From: Heliorestis convoluta
GTDB taxonomy: Bacteria > Bacillota > Desulfitobacteriia > Heliobacteriales > Heliobacteriaceae
Assembly: GCF_009649955.1 (NCBI RefSeq)
Contig: NZ_CP045875.1
Coordinates: forward strand, 2,572,501-2,636,500
Direction of reading: 5' to 3'
Length of the DNA stretch: 64,000 nt
Below, piece by piece: positions 36,046 to 44,196 of the stretch. The position numbers were made by a program, and so were the translations under genes. Position 1 is the stretch's first letter; each line of letters begins with the position of its first letter. The notes under the pieces were generated by a model. The model made no database searches, was not told the DNA's origin, and saw only the letters and a list, made by a program, of their open reading frames with translations.

Positions 36046-36984
36046 TTATGTTGATGGGTTGACAACCCAGGCTTCCCGTTCTCTTCCCTTGAGAGCGGTC
36101 AAACATCGTTCGCAACCTGGACAATGGTGGAGTCGTTCACCGAAGACAGCTTTAATCGTATTGATAGCTTCACTTTTGTGTTCTCTTTCTTGGGCATGAA
36201 TTAAGACCTGTTCTGGCGCTACGGTGATTAAAGCACTGATTAAAAGGTCATCGTAACTTACATACTGTTTTACTTCTTCCTCTTGTAATCCTTCCATCGC
36301 TTCATGGATTACTGGATTTCCCTTGTCATCAATAAGCTGAAATTGCCCTCCTGAACGTAAAAAGACATGGACGAGAGGAATGCGCGAATCCTGAATTTCC
36401 AGGAAATATTTAAGCAAGCGAACAAATTCATTATATTCCTTTTCCATCATATATTCATCGACAGCTAAGTCTAGCGCTTCACATAGCGATTTCGTATAGT
36501 CTTTTAAGCGAAAACGGATAAAACCGTCAATGTGAATTTCCTTACGAAGAATCATCACTTCTAGGAGTCGCTCTAGTATGCGTTCGTTGCGACCAACTCG
36601 ATAGATAATATAATCTTTCGATGTTTCTTCTTCTTGCTGTAGAATTCGTAAAGCTTTGTCGATGATGTTCCTTCGCTCGGCGTCGGAAAAGTAATAATAC
36701 TTTGTTTTCGCATACTTTTTAAGCATCTCTTTTTCCCAGTCATCAAGAATCCATTCTGTGATTTGACGAGCCATGTACTGTTGAAGAATTCGTATCATGT
36801 CTTTGGCCGTTTCACCGGCTGGTACTTTTTCAATAACAACTTGGAGCTTGTGAATTTTTTCGTCGTAAGAATGTTCGCAAGCTATTTTCCATCCTTCACC
36901 AGTCAATGCACGTATCTCTCTGAACAGCCTCTTTCCTATTACGTCCAGGTTACGGCTAGCTCCTATTGTTACGATTTTTGACAA
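36046..36984 (-). CDS. ytxC: sporulation protein YtxC
   Basis: The 312-residue product matches the YtxC family: ILQQYMARQITEWILDDWE and IDGFIRFRLKDYTKSLCEALDLAVDEYMMEKEY segments are typical, and the C-terminus has CPGCERC. It is conserved in spore formers next to thrS, but its role is not established. The TTG start at 36984 (MSKIVTIGASR) follows AAAGGGGTGA; the frame continues upstream to 37083 without a better site. Confidence 0.88.
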   Translation of the reverse strand: MSKIVTIGASRNLDVIGKRLFREIRALTGEGWKIACEHSYDEKIHKLQVVIEKVPAGETAKDMIRILQQYMARQITEWILDDWEKEMLKKYAKTKYYYFSDAERRNIIDKALRILQQEEETSKDYIIYRVGRNERILERLLEVMILRKEIHIDGFIRFRLKDYTKSLCEALDLAVDEYMMEKEYNEFVRLLKYFLEIQDSRIPLVHVFLRSGGQFQLIDDKGNPVIHEAMEGLQEEEVKQYVSYDDLLISALITVAPEQVLIHAQEREHKSEAINTIKAVFGERLHHCPGCERCLTALKGREREAWVVNPST

Positions 36985-37133
36985 GGAGCTCACCCCTTTC
37001 CTTGCTGTTATTATATGTGCGAAAAGATAGGAGTATACAGTTTTGACAAATCGCCTGTAAAAAGCAGATTCTAGAATAGTCATGCCACCATGGTGGGCAT
37101 TTTAAACGATGACAATATAAGGGGGCCGATGAA

Positions 37134-37625
37134 ATGTATCGTCTATTCTGGTTGTTAATCGCTGCTTTTGTATTGATTACTGCGATTACGTCATGCACAC
37201 CACAGCGCCAACAGGCGGAAACACAGAATCAACAACAAGGACAGGAACAAGAGCAGGAAGAACAAGAGACACCAGAGTATCAGGATTTGAAAGCGATGAT
37301 GCTCGATATCATTAATACTGATGAGTATCAAGAGAAGCTTGCTCGCACAATCCGCGACCCTGAGTTCCAGAACATGGTTCTTGCAGAAGATCCAAAGTTT
37401 GAGAAAATGCTACAAGAAATGCTTCGAGATCAAACGTTTCAAGAACATCTTGCCCTGGCCATGCGTGAAGATGCCGTCAAAGAAACAATGAAAGAATCTC
37501 TTACAGAAATTATGGAAGAACCAGAAGTGCAGGAACAAATCAAAAAAGCGACAGAAGAAGGCGATCAGAAAAAGCAAGACGAGGAAGAAGGAGAGCAAGA
37601 AGAACAGGGAGGACAAGAACAGTAA
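37134..37625 (+). CDS. gerD: spore germination lipoprotein GerD
   Basis: A signal sequence ends in a lipobox with Cys21 (TAITSC). The mature part has the GerD pattern: PEYQDLKAMMLDIINTDEYQE then repeated short helices. GerD clusters germinant receptors in the spore inner membrane. The C-terminus is a Glu/Gln-rich tail. A sequence GAATA-N19-CATTTTA at 37074-37104 resembles the sigma-G consensus with one base more in the spacer. The gene is at the end of the ytxC/thrS cluster but on the other strand. Confidence 0.85.
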   Translation: MYRLFWLLIAAFVLITAITSCTPQRQQAETQNQQQGQEQEQEEQETPEYQDLKAMMLDIINTDEYQEKLARTIRDPEFQNMVLAEDPKFEKMLQEMLRDQTFQEHLALAMREDAVKETMKESLTEIMEEPEVQEQIKKATEEGDQKKQDEEEGEQEEQGGQEQ

Positions 37626-37751
37626 GTTTATTGTTGTTTTCTTCTTTGGAAATTTTCCCAAACCTTCTGATACTATCTTAACGTAACTGGAGTAACATAG
37701 TATAGAACAACAAGAAGTACAGGCTGACAAATCCGAGAAGGGGGTCGCCTT

Positions 37752-38231
37752 GTGTTATTTCTAGGACAACAGGGATTATTGCCTCTCGAGCATGTCGTTC
37801 AAGCTTTTCACACTTTTTCTACAGAATATCCCGATGCGAAAGTATCGATCTGGGTTGGAACTGATAGCCAGAAACATGGTTGCTCAACCCGTGTCGTTAC
37901 TTCTCTTACAGTCTATCGTCAGAGCAAAGGCGCTCAATCATATCAATATATTCATACTCTGAATCGTCTGTTACCACTGGGCGAAAAGCTTGAGTACGAA
38001 ACGCACATGTCCATTGAAGTAATCGGTCAGCTACGTCAAATTCTTAATGAAAAAGTGTTGTGTTATGAACTAGAACTCCACATCGATGGCGGCCATAGAG
38101 GAAAAAGCCGCCAGCATTTGCAACGCATCGTAGGCTGGGCTGAAAGCCTTGCTAGTGTGTACAACTACTCAATTCGTACAAAACCGCTGGCTTTCGGCGC
38201 TACTTCTGTGGCCGATCGTTACGCCAAGTAA
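37752..38231 (+). CDS. ykuK: YkuK family RNase H-like protein (DUF458)
   Basis: The 159-residue product shows the two features of DUF458: VSIWVGTDSQKHG near the N-terminus and ELHIDGGHRGKSRQHLQRIVGWAE later, both supplying acidic residues of an RNase H-like fold. The function is not established. The GTG start at 37752 follows GAAGGGGGTC. Confidence 0.88.
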   Translation: MLFLGQQGLLPLEHVVQAFHTFSTEYPDAKVSIWVGTDSQKHGCSTRVVTSLTVYRQSKGAQSYQYIHTLNRLLPLGEKLEYETHMSIEVIGQLRQILNEKVLCYELELHIDGGHRGKSRQHLQRIVGWAESLASVYNYSIRTKPLAFGATSVADRYAK

Positions 38232-38265
38232 CCCCCCGTCTCTAGACTTGACAGGGGGTTACTTG
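38226..38265 (+). terminator. strong hairpin after ykuK
   Basis: AGTAACCCCC pairs with GGGGGTTACTT around a 17-nt loop. The following T-run is poor. It lies between convergent genes and may serve both. Confidence 0.55.
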
Positions 38266-38308
38266 AGATTGTTCAGCCTTTTGCATACCACCATCTGCTC
38301 CTGCATTA

Positions 38309-39751
38309 CTAGCGATTAATAACCATCGTAAATGGACCGGGTCTCTCTTGTAGCTCTACTTCAATTAAAGAGAAAAGGCGACTTAGCTCGCTCGCATTAT
38401 ACAGAAAAGATTCTGGTTCAATAATTTCCGGCTCGTGAAACTCATCCCATTCAATTTCGGGATAGGTATAAGATATTTGCATGCGACCAATCACACGATA
38501 GTTCAGTTTGAAGTACAATACCAATGTTTCTGCTTCACCATGATGAGGGTCCCATTCTGAATCGATTTGAATCGTTACTGTGTCGCCTATTACCGCTTTA
38601 AAGAGGGTTACAGCACCCACATCAAGTGTCGCTGTCTGTTGAGACATAGCGATTCCTTTACGAGCTGCCGACTGGTGTAGCCTTTTGCGCAAAGGATTTC
38701 TTACGCGCTCTAAAAAAAACTGGTATAACTTACGACTTAAGTGCTTTGTTTCTTCTTGTGCTTTTTGTAGCCAATCGCGATTGATACAACTTAAAGGTGC
38801 CAATTCGCGCCGCAAAATAGGAACGATGAGAGAATAGCAGACTTTACAAAGTCGCACTGGATCAGCTTTTTTCTCAGCCAAACTGTTACTCTGGGCTGTA
38901 AGCACGCGAACATTCTCATGAAGCAAAAAAGGAGCATTACAGCAAGAACATCTTGCTAAACTCTGGGGATTAAAGTCGGATGCTGCAATGCCTTGTTGCC
39001 CAAGTAAAAAGCTAAGCTCCAAAATACTCATCTTCTCAAAGTATGACAGAGGGTCGAAGGTCATAGATTGTTGCACTTTAGAACCTTCTTGTTGATATAA
39101 GCTTTTTACGAGTTTTTCCGCATAATCCCGAACTTCATCGGTCTCTAAATCACGTGATACGGCCCAGCGCATAACCATCATTTTTTCATCCATGTTACTG
39201 GTTTCTTCTGCGATAAGGCGCAAATTCTCAGCCACATGGCTAGGCACTTCGAGGCCATACTTATACATCATGGAATGCTGTAAGACGGCCCAAAAATGTT
39301 GACCTACTGTCCTGACTTGTATCTCAGCGTAACGAGTCGCTGGTCCCCTTAGATCGTTATAATCATACTCTACGATCAGGTGATAACTGCGGTAGCCACT
39401 CGTTTTGGGAGAGCGAACAAAATCTTTTTCATCGATGACACGCAAGTCTGTTCTTTGATGTAATACATCAACCACTCGATCAATATCATCAAGATGCTGC
39501 ACAATGATGCGCAAGCCTGCTATATCTTTAATGCGATGAATTGTCTCTTCTGTAACTTGCCAGCCATAGCGTCGAGCTTTTTCGATTAAACTGTTGCCTT
39601 TTTTGGTTCGACTTTCGATAAATAGAATCACCGGTCTCCCGAACTTCATTTCTAAAGGGCTTTTTAGTGATTCCAGCTTTACTCGTAACTCTGATTCAAT
39701 TTGTTTGTAGCAAGCCAGGATCCCTTCTAGTTGTTGACTGTTAAGACTCAA
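38309..39751 (-). CDS. RelA/SpoT synthetase-domain protein with zinc-ribbon-like extension
   Basis: The first 210 residues form a (p)ppGpp synthetase domain without the hydrolase domain: IKDIAGLRIIVQHLDDI, SPKTSGYRSYHLIVEY and AEIQVRTVGQHFWAVLQHS with the catalytic acid. Small alarmone synthetases usually stop at 200-260 residues. Here 250 more residues follow, with CSCCNAP and CKVC that could bind zinc, and a C-terminal domain (TVTIQIDSEWDPHH; LYFKLNYRV). TTG 39751 follows GAGGTGAAAAAAG. The role of the extension is unknown. Confidence 0.85.
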   Translation of the reverse strand: MSLNSQQLEGILACYKQIESELRVKLESLKSPLEMKFGRPVILFIESRTKKGNSLIEKARRYGWQVTEETIHRIKDIAGLRIIVQHLDDIDRVVDVLHQRTDLRVIDEKDFVRSPKTSGYRSYHLIVEYDYNDLRGPATRYAEIQVRTVGQHFWAVLQHSMMYKYGLEVPSHVAENLRLIAEETSNMDEKMMVMRWAVSRDLETDEVRDYAEKLVKSLYQQEGSKVQQSMTFDPLSYFEKMSILELSFLLGQQGIAASDFNPQSLARCSCCNAPFLLHENVRVLTAQSNSLAEKKADPVRLCKVCYSLIVPILRRELAPLSCINRDWLQKAQEETKHLSRKLYQFFLERVRNPLRKRLHQSAARKGIAMSQQTATLDVGAVTLFKAVIGDTVTIQIDSEWDPHHGEAETLVLYFKLNYRVIGRMQISYTYPEIEWDEFHEPEIIEPESFLYNASELSRLFSLIEVELQERPGPFTMVINR

Positions 39752-39858
39752 CTTTTTTCACCTCAACAACTTCTACTAACTACTACATGTGCAGGAGCAC
39801 ACTTTCTTTTATTCGACATCCCCTTTCTTACTTCCTCCCAGCTTTTCATAATACTTCA

Positions 39859-39900
39859 GAAAAAAAAGCATGATGCTTTATAAAGCATTCTTTTTTCTGG
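39859..39900. terminator. AT-rich near-palindromic hairpin
   Basis: CAGAAAAAAAAGCAT and ATTCTTTTTTCTG pair with few mismatches around TGCTTTATAAAGC. It lies upstream of the alarmone synthetase gene and could stop the transcript of the next gene. Confidence 0.5.
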
Positions 39901-39948
39901 GAATTTTTTCTTCTCTATGTCTTTTTTAAAAAACTTTTGTAGGAAAAG

Positions 39949-39990
39949 GAAGAGGCCGTGATCGTAGTGAATCACAGCCTCTTTTTATCG
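39949..39990. terminator. bidirectional terminator after the RacA-like gene
   Basis: AAGAGGC, GTGAT and ATCAC, GCCTCTT form a stem near 39949-39984 with T-runs on both sides, ending the gene at 39994 on the minus strand. Confidence 0.8.
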
Positions 39991-39993
39991 TCG

Positions 39994-41004
39994 TCATTTC
40001 GAATAAGCGGGGGGATTGCCCCAGAAACGACTGAACCAACCTTTGATTCCTTTTGAGCTACCTTTGCTCTGCTCTCTCTGCATCTTTTGTCTCCATTTAA
40101 TGATCATATCTGTTGAGCGATCAACAGATCGTTTGACACCATCGACAGACGTCTTCATATCTTCGAAATGACGCTCTATCGTTTCGGAGCTCTTTTCTTG
40201 TTGTTCTGATAGGTTATTCACAACCTTGTTCACTTCCACGAGAAGCTTTTTCACCTCTCCCACCGTGGACTGATTATCTACAGTAAGTTTGTTAACAAAG
40301 GCTTGGCGCATCTCTGACTCGGTCTGACTGGCTGCAATTTCTTGTACATTCACTCTCATCTCACCGATAAGAGCATCTAAATTGTCATGCCAGCCATCCA
40401 ATCCGGCTCTGATGTCTTGGAAATTCTGGTTGCTATTATGGCGCAAACGGTCAACAGCCGCTTTCAATTCGCCATTTACACTTTGTTGAACATTGACGAC
40501 TCGACTTTCTACTTTACTCAGATGTTGATGAACACCTTTTTTCAAACCGAGCACGTCTGCTTGAACTTCCACCATCTGCTCTATAAGTTGTTCCATGCGC
40601 TGTTCCCACTCTGGAAGCTTCTGCATGAATTCGGATAGGTCTGCCGCAGGTACTGCGACAGTTTTTTCTTCTTGGGTATGACCAGAATCTTTTCCAGAAG
40701 TCTCAAAAGGCACCGGTTCTTGCACCTTTTTGTTAGGAGACTCCTGCTCCTCTTTCTGAGGAGCCGTTTCTGGGCTATCTACCTTTTCTGGACCTTCTAG
40801 ACCCAGAGCGGTTGATTGAATACCACGACGCCGTCCAAAATCTTTCAGGCTTCCAAGGGGAATAAGATACTGAAATCCTCCCGGAATCTTCTGTTGCTTT
40901 GCTGGCAATTCGCCACGATGAATGGCGTCTCGAATGGTATACCTTTGCAGGCCCATCGACTTGGCAGCTTGAGCCACAGTTAACTCCTCTGGCAAGCTGA
41001 TCAT
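39994..41004 (-). CDS. HTH-coiled-coil protein with amphipathic C-terminus (RacA-like build)
   Basis: Residues 1-60 form an excisionase/MerR-type winged helix (LTVAQAAKSMGLQRYTIRDAIHRGEL). A Pro/Glu-rich linker follows, then about 180 residues of coiled coil (residues 125-305). The last residues are a basic linker and an amphipathic aromatic stretch (GIKGWFSRFWGNPPAY) that could lie on a membrane. B. subtilis RacA, which anchors the chromosome to the pole in sporulation, has a similar HTH plus coiled coil but is about 184 residues long. Orthology is not shown. The start follows AGGAGGGAATAGAG. Confidence 0.75.
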   Translation of the reverse strand: MISLPEELTVAQAAKSMGLQRYTIRDAIHRGELPAKQQKIPGGFQYLIPLGSLKDFGRRRGIQSTALGLEGPEKVDSPETAPQKEEQESPNKKVQEPVPFETSGKDSGHTQEEKTVAVPAADLSEFMQKLPEWEQRMEQLIEQMVEVQADVLGLKKGVHQHLSKVESRVVNVQQSVNGELKAAVDRLRHNSNQNFQDIRAGLDGWHDNLDALIGEMRVNVQEIAASQTESEMRQAFVNKLTVDNQSTVGEVKKLLVEVNKVVNNLSEQQEKSSETIERHFEDMKTSVDGVKRSVDRSTDMIIKWRQKMQREQSKGSSKGIKGWFSRFWGNPPAYSK

Positions 41005-41105
41005 CTCTATTCCCTCCTTTTTGCAGAATGTATTCTATGGAGGGTAAGGAAAATCCTTCCAGTATTTTTACTTTTTTGGAAATATTTTTCTTTTTACAAG
41101 GTTTT

Positions 41106-41741
41106 TTATGCTTTTGTTTCGTAGTATGCCGTTATAATTTGATCGAGCAAGCGATTTCGGTCTTGTTGATTGTTGACAAAGTCAAGGCAAGTGACGTCTA
41201 CCGTAAGCAAGTGACCACCACTGTAATTTTCATACGTGGCATCATAACAACGATTGAGCCGCTCCCAGTAAGCACGTTCAACTTCTAGCTCATCAGCGCG
41301 GCCTCTTTTGTGGATACGGCAAATCGCTTCGTTCGCATCTACCTTGAGGCGCACCATAAGACGAGGCGGCATCAGATCAGCGAGCATGCTTTGAAGCAAG
41401 TTGTGATAGACGGCAAATTCTTCTTTCGTCAGATAACCATCTTCTAGATACATACGGGCAAAGATAGCGTCCGAGTAGATCGAGCGATCCATAATCGCTT
41501 GATAGAGACAAGAAGCTTCCCGATATTGTTTATAACGATTCGTTAAAAAGTTGATCTGCATAGGGAAGGCCCACCGTGCTCGATCATAAAAAAACTTATG
41601 TAGTAATTGATTTTTATCCTCAAAAACCTCGTTATAGGCTTTCAGTTTCAGATGCTCTGCAAGAATCTGCACCAGACTGCTTTTGCCCACACCTGTTACG
41701 CCATCCACAACAATTTGTACTCTGCCCTGGTTGTCCACCAT
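41106..41741 (-). CDS. deoxynucleoside kinase (dGK/dCK type)
   Basis: This 211-residue kinase of the nucleoside salvage pathway has the P-loop VVDGVTGVGKSS, the substrate motif MDRSIYSDAIFA (DRS) and the lid HKRGRADE. It phosphorylates deoxynucleosides, probably dG, dA or dC. The exact substrate cannot be told. The ATG at 41741 has GAGGAG 10 nt upstream. Confidence 0.9.
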   Translation of the reverse strand: MVDNQGRVQIVVDGVTGVGKSSLVQILAEHLKLKAYNEVFEDKNQLLHKFFYDRARWAFPMQINFLTNRYKQYREASCLYQAIMDRSIYSDAIFARMYLEDGYLTKEEFAVYHNLLQSMLADLMPPRLMVRLKVDANEAICRIHKRGRADELEVERAYWERLNRCYDATYENYSGGHLLTVDVTCLDFVNNQQDRNRLLDQIITAYYETKA

Positions 41742-41938
41742 TTCTGATCGTCTCCTCTGCGATTGTTTATTTCTTTATTCTATGGAAAAAAGCGATGTTC
41801 CTTCAAGGCTTGTCCCTTTGGCGAAAGAGCTTTATACTTAAGTGTGCTTAGAAAAGCTATCATAACAAAGCCCTCTACGCCCCATCCCTTTTCTCAAATG
41901 TACAGAAAGAATTCTTATAATAAGGAGTGTTTTTCTTA

Positions 41939-42637
41939 ATGCTTTCCTTCTCACAGGCGAAAAAAGTCATGATACTATCTCTATGCAGCGTATTCTTACT
42001 TGCAGGTTGTGGCAGCAATGGCCAAAGTAACGTTGACGATGCATCACAATCGTCTGTACAGACAAGCCCTCCTGCTGTTTCTATGAAGCAGAATCAGTAT
42101 CCTCAAGCACCAGATACCATCATTAACCCTGATAATCAGTATATCGTCACCATGGAAACGACCTATGGTACGATGAAGATTGAGCTACTTCCTGAAGCGG
42201 CACCGCTTGCTGTCAACTCTTTTGTATTTTTAGCACAAGAAGGTTTTTTTGACGGCATACGCTTTCATCGTGTGGTTGAAGATTTCATGATTCAGGCAGG
42301 GGATCCTGTTGGCCTTGGGTTCGGTGGACCTGGCTATACTTTTGCTGATGAATTACCGCCGGCTCTTCCCTATGGACCTGGCGTGGTAGCCATGGCCAAC
42401 GCAGGACCGAATACAAACGGTAGCCAGTTCTTTATCGTTACTGGCAATGAGACATCGCCTTCTGTTCAATACTTGAATCAGCAAGCGCCTAACTACACCG
42501 TCTTCGGTCGTGTTATTGAAGGTTTCGATGTGGCTTTGCAGATCTCAAAGGCACCTGTGACGATGAGCAACGGTGGTGAGAGAAGCTTTCCTGTTGAGGA
42601 AATCGTGATGGAGCGAGTCCAGATCGAAGAAAAATAA
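41939..42637 (+). CDS. cyclophilin-type peptidyl-prolyl isomerase, lipoprotein
   Basis: A signal peptide ends in lipobox LLAGC with Cys24, so the enzyme is attached to the outer face of the membrane. The cyclophilin core follows (GTMKIELLPEAAPLAVNSFVFLAQEGFFDGIRFHRVVEDFMIQAGDP; NTNGSQFFIV), keeping the catalytic Arg in FHR and the QFF motif. It likely helps fold exported proteins. The ATG at 41939 follows AAGGAG by 11 nt; a GTG at 41927 would overlap that site. Confidence 0.93.
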   Translation: MLSFSQAKKVMILSLCSVFLLAGCGSNGQSNVDDASQSSVQTSPPAVSMKQNQYPQAPDTIINPDNQYIVTMETTYGTMKIELLPEAAPLAVNSFVFLAQEGFFDGIRFHRVVEDFMIQAGDPVGLGFGGPGYTFADELPPALPYGPGVVAMANAGPNTNGSQFFIVTGNETSPSVQYLNQQAPNYTVFGRVIEGFDVALQISKAPVTMSNGGERSFPVEEIVMERVQIEEK

Positions 42638-42680
42638 ATAAAAGAAGGGTGCAAAAGCTTTCTTGGCTAGCACCCTTCTT
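42636..42680. terminator. terminator shared by the cyclophilin and DUF2007 genes
   Basis: AGAAGGGTGC (42643-42652) and GCACCCTTCT (42670-42679) form a 10-bp stem. The stop codon of the minus-strand gene lies inside the loop side of the hairpin. Confidence 0.82.
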
Positions 42681-42933
42681 CGTCTTCTCGAATTACAGCA
42701 TCTTCATGCAAGAGCATCTTGGCTTTATATAAGTCTGAGACAGGAACATGAATGTCTACACCACGCAACGAACCGCCTGTAATGACTTTCATGAAATGAT
42801 CTTTGTAAATGCGTCGTGTTGGGATTTCTGCGTTAGCCAGTATGGCCTCTACCATGTCGGCTTCATATAGTTTTGCATTCATCAGAAAAGCCCATTCGTC
42901 ATCGTCGTTAAACCACTGCATATTCAGTATCAC
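42667..42933 (-). CDS. DUF2007 domain protein
   Basis: This 88-residue protein has the ferredoxin-like DUF2007 pattern: AFLMNAKLYEADMVEAILANAEIPTRR, GVDIHVPVSDLYKAKMLL. Such proteins are called putative signal-transducing proteins because of their resemblance to PII-like folds, but no ligand is known. The GTG start follows GGAGGTGAGTCGCA. Confidence 0.8.
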   Translation of the reverse strand: MILNMQWFNDDDEWAFLMNAKLYEADMVEAILANAEIPTRRIYKDHFMKVITGGSLRGVDIHVPVSDLYKAKMLLHEDAVIREDEEGC

Positions 42934-42947
42934 TGCGACTCACCTCC

Positions 42948-43319
42948 GTGCATTTTATGTTATTATCGGTAGAGCTAGACCTCGCCTATTATTTTCAAGC
43001 TAACTCTATTATATCACAGCTCTTGCAAAGGCTTACTATAGGGATTTTTCGAGCTTTGTTTGGAGGGATCTTTATCCTAGGTAAAAAGATTGCCGTTGCT
43101 TTTTTTGTTCTCTCTACTTTTGTTTCCATCGCTTTTCTGAATATGCTCATTGCTGGCTTTGTGGCTTACATAATATCTTTTCTTTTTAACTTGAACTTAT
43201 CTTTAGAAGAACTGGCAAAGGTTGGACTGATTGTTTTTGCTTTTAATTTGATTCTAACACTTTTTAAAAGACCGAAAGAGCTGATGAAGCTTTTTCATTG
43301 GTTTCGGAAAGGAAAGTAA
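42948..43319 (+). CDS. hypothetical membrane protein
   Basis: I do not recognise a family. Two or three hydrophobic segments are visible (IAVAFFVLSTFVSIAFLNMLIAGFVAYIISFLF; GLIVFAFNLILTLF), followed by a basic tail KRPKELMKLFHWFRKGK, so it is probably a small membrane protein with the C-terminus in the cytoplasm. The start is uncertain: the first part of the frame lacks a ribosome site, and TTG near 43026 is an alternative. Confidence 0.6.
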   Translation: MHFMLLSVELDLAYYFQANSIISQLLQRLTIGIFRALFGGIFILGKKIAVAFFVLSTFVSIAFLNMLIAGFVAYIISFLFNLNLSLEELAKVGLIVFAFNLILTLFKRPKELMKLFHWFRKGK

Positions 43320-43320
43320 G

Positions 43321-43368
43321 AAAGCAACCCCTGTAATCGGTTAAGAACCAAGTTACAGGGGTTGCTTT
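43321..43368. terminator. bidirectional terminator
   Basis: AAAGCAACCCCTGTAA pairs exactly with TTACAGGGGTTGCTTT around a 16-nt loop, between two convergent genes. Confidence 0.9.
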
Positions 43369-43373
43369 CTGCT

Positions 43374-43652
43374 TTACAACTTTCTTTTGATTTTTTTGAC
43401 TGTTTCGATGTCCTTTTGTGTAACGTTGTTATCCAAAAAGTTCATGATCGTTTTTTTGTGAGTTGGTGATAGTGTGCCGGACATTTTAGAAAGCAGTTGT
43501 AGGGCTTTTGCTTTCTCGCTGTCTGTAAGACTTTTCTTCGCTTTGATTTTTTTAAGCAAAGATGCAACAAGTTCCTCATCTTTCTTAGGCAGACCTAAAG
43601 AACGTACATCAAAGTTGCTCAGCAATGTGCTGATAACGGAGCTAAGATCCAT
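43374..43652 (-). CDS. hypothetical protein, small helical
   Basis: This 92-residue Lys-rich helical protein matches no family I can name. It has no signal peptide or membrane segment. The ATG at 43652 lies behind GGGGG. It is preceded on the same strand by two 36-residue membrane peptides, and the three may form one operon with the sigma-K-like promoter at 44042. Confidence 0.65.
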   Translation of the reverse strand: MDLSSVISTLLSNFDVRSLGLPKKDEELVASLLKKIKAKKSLTDSEKAKALQLLSKMSGTLSPTHKKTIMNFLDNNVTQKDIETVKKIKRKL

Positions 43653-43731
43653 TTTTTTACCCCCATAAAAAAGTAGTTGTTGGCAGGTTCACTTTACGGG
43701 GATAGAGGCTATACAAAGATGGAAAAGTGCT

Positions 43732-43842
43732 TTAATAAGCACGCCATGTTGATGATCCAAGTATTGCAATGATGATGATGAGGATCGCTAATGCAACAAT
43801 ATCGTTACCGAAGATTCCTCCAATTCTTCCTCCTGCGCTCAC
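43732..43842 (-). CDS. YjcZ-like small spore membrane peptide, 36 aa
   Basis: A 36-residue frame reads MSAGGRIGGIF, then a membrane segment (DIVALAILIIIIAILGS) and ends WRAY. A Gly-rich start, one Ile/Val-rich segment and an aromatic end are the hallmarks of YjcZ-type sporulation peptides. The GTG at 43842 follows GGGAGGAC. Its short length suggests it would be missed by standard gene callers. Confidence 0.7.
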   Translation of the reverse strand: MSAGGRIGGIFGNDIVALAILIIIIAILGSSTWRAY

Positions 43843-43880
43843 TGTAAAGTCCTCCCTTCTGATATCAAATTTTTTTTACT

Positions 43881-43991
43881 CTAGTACCGACCAAAGAGAT
43901 GAGGGAAGAATGCACCTATTACAATTAAAGCAATGACAAGACCTGCAATACTGCGAAGACCGCCACCGAAAAAGCCGTGGGCGTGACTCAT
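43881..43991 (-). CDS. YjcZ-like small spore membrane peptide, 36 aa, second
   Basis: A second 36-residue frame reads MSHAHGFFGGGLRSI, then a membrane segment (AGLVIALIVIGAFF) and ends PHLFGRY. Its length and plan equal the peptide at 43732, although the sequences differ. AAAGGAGTG precedes ATG 43991. A near-consensus sigma-K-type promoter lies at 44042-44068. Confidence 0.7.
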   Translation of the reverse strand: MSHAHGFFGGGLRSIAGLVIALIVIGAFFPHLFGRY

Positions 43992-44041
43992 TACGGATAA
44001 CACTCCTTTCTTAGACTTTCTTATGGGAATACCTTCCACTG

Positions 44042-44068
44042 CATGCTATGCAAAAAGGTCATAAATGT
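44042..44068 (-). promoter_or_regulatory. sigma-K-like promoter of the small-peptide cluster
   Basis: On the minus strand, AC (44068-44067), a 16-bp spacer and CATAGCATG (44050-44042) match AC-N16-CATANNNTA except for the last base. Confidence 0.45.
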
Positions 44069-44111
44069 GTTACGGGAACATAAACTAGGACGCAAAATGA
44101 TAAGTATGTTA

Positions 44112-44132
44112 TTATTTACATTTGTAAAATAA
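44112..44132 (+). promoter_or_regulatory. inverted repeat upstream of the H-NOX gene
   Basis: TTATTTAC-ATTT-GTAAAATAA is a near-perfect inverted repeat 65 bp before the H-NOX coding region. It could be an operator over the -35 region. No regulator is identified. Confidence 0.4.
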
Positions 44133-44196
44133 GCATTACAATAAGAGTATATATGTATGGTTCTCTTTGGTATTTTGTAGAAAGGGGGTTATTCTT

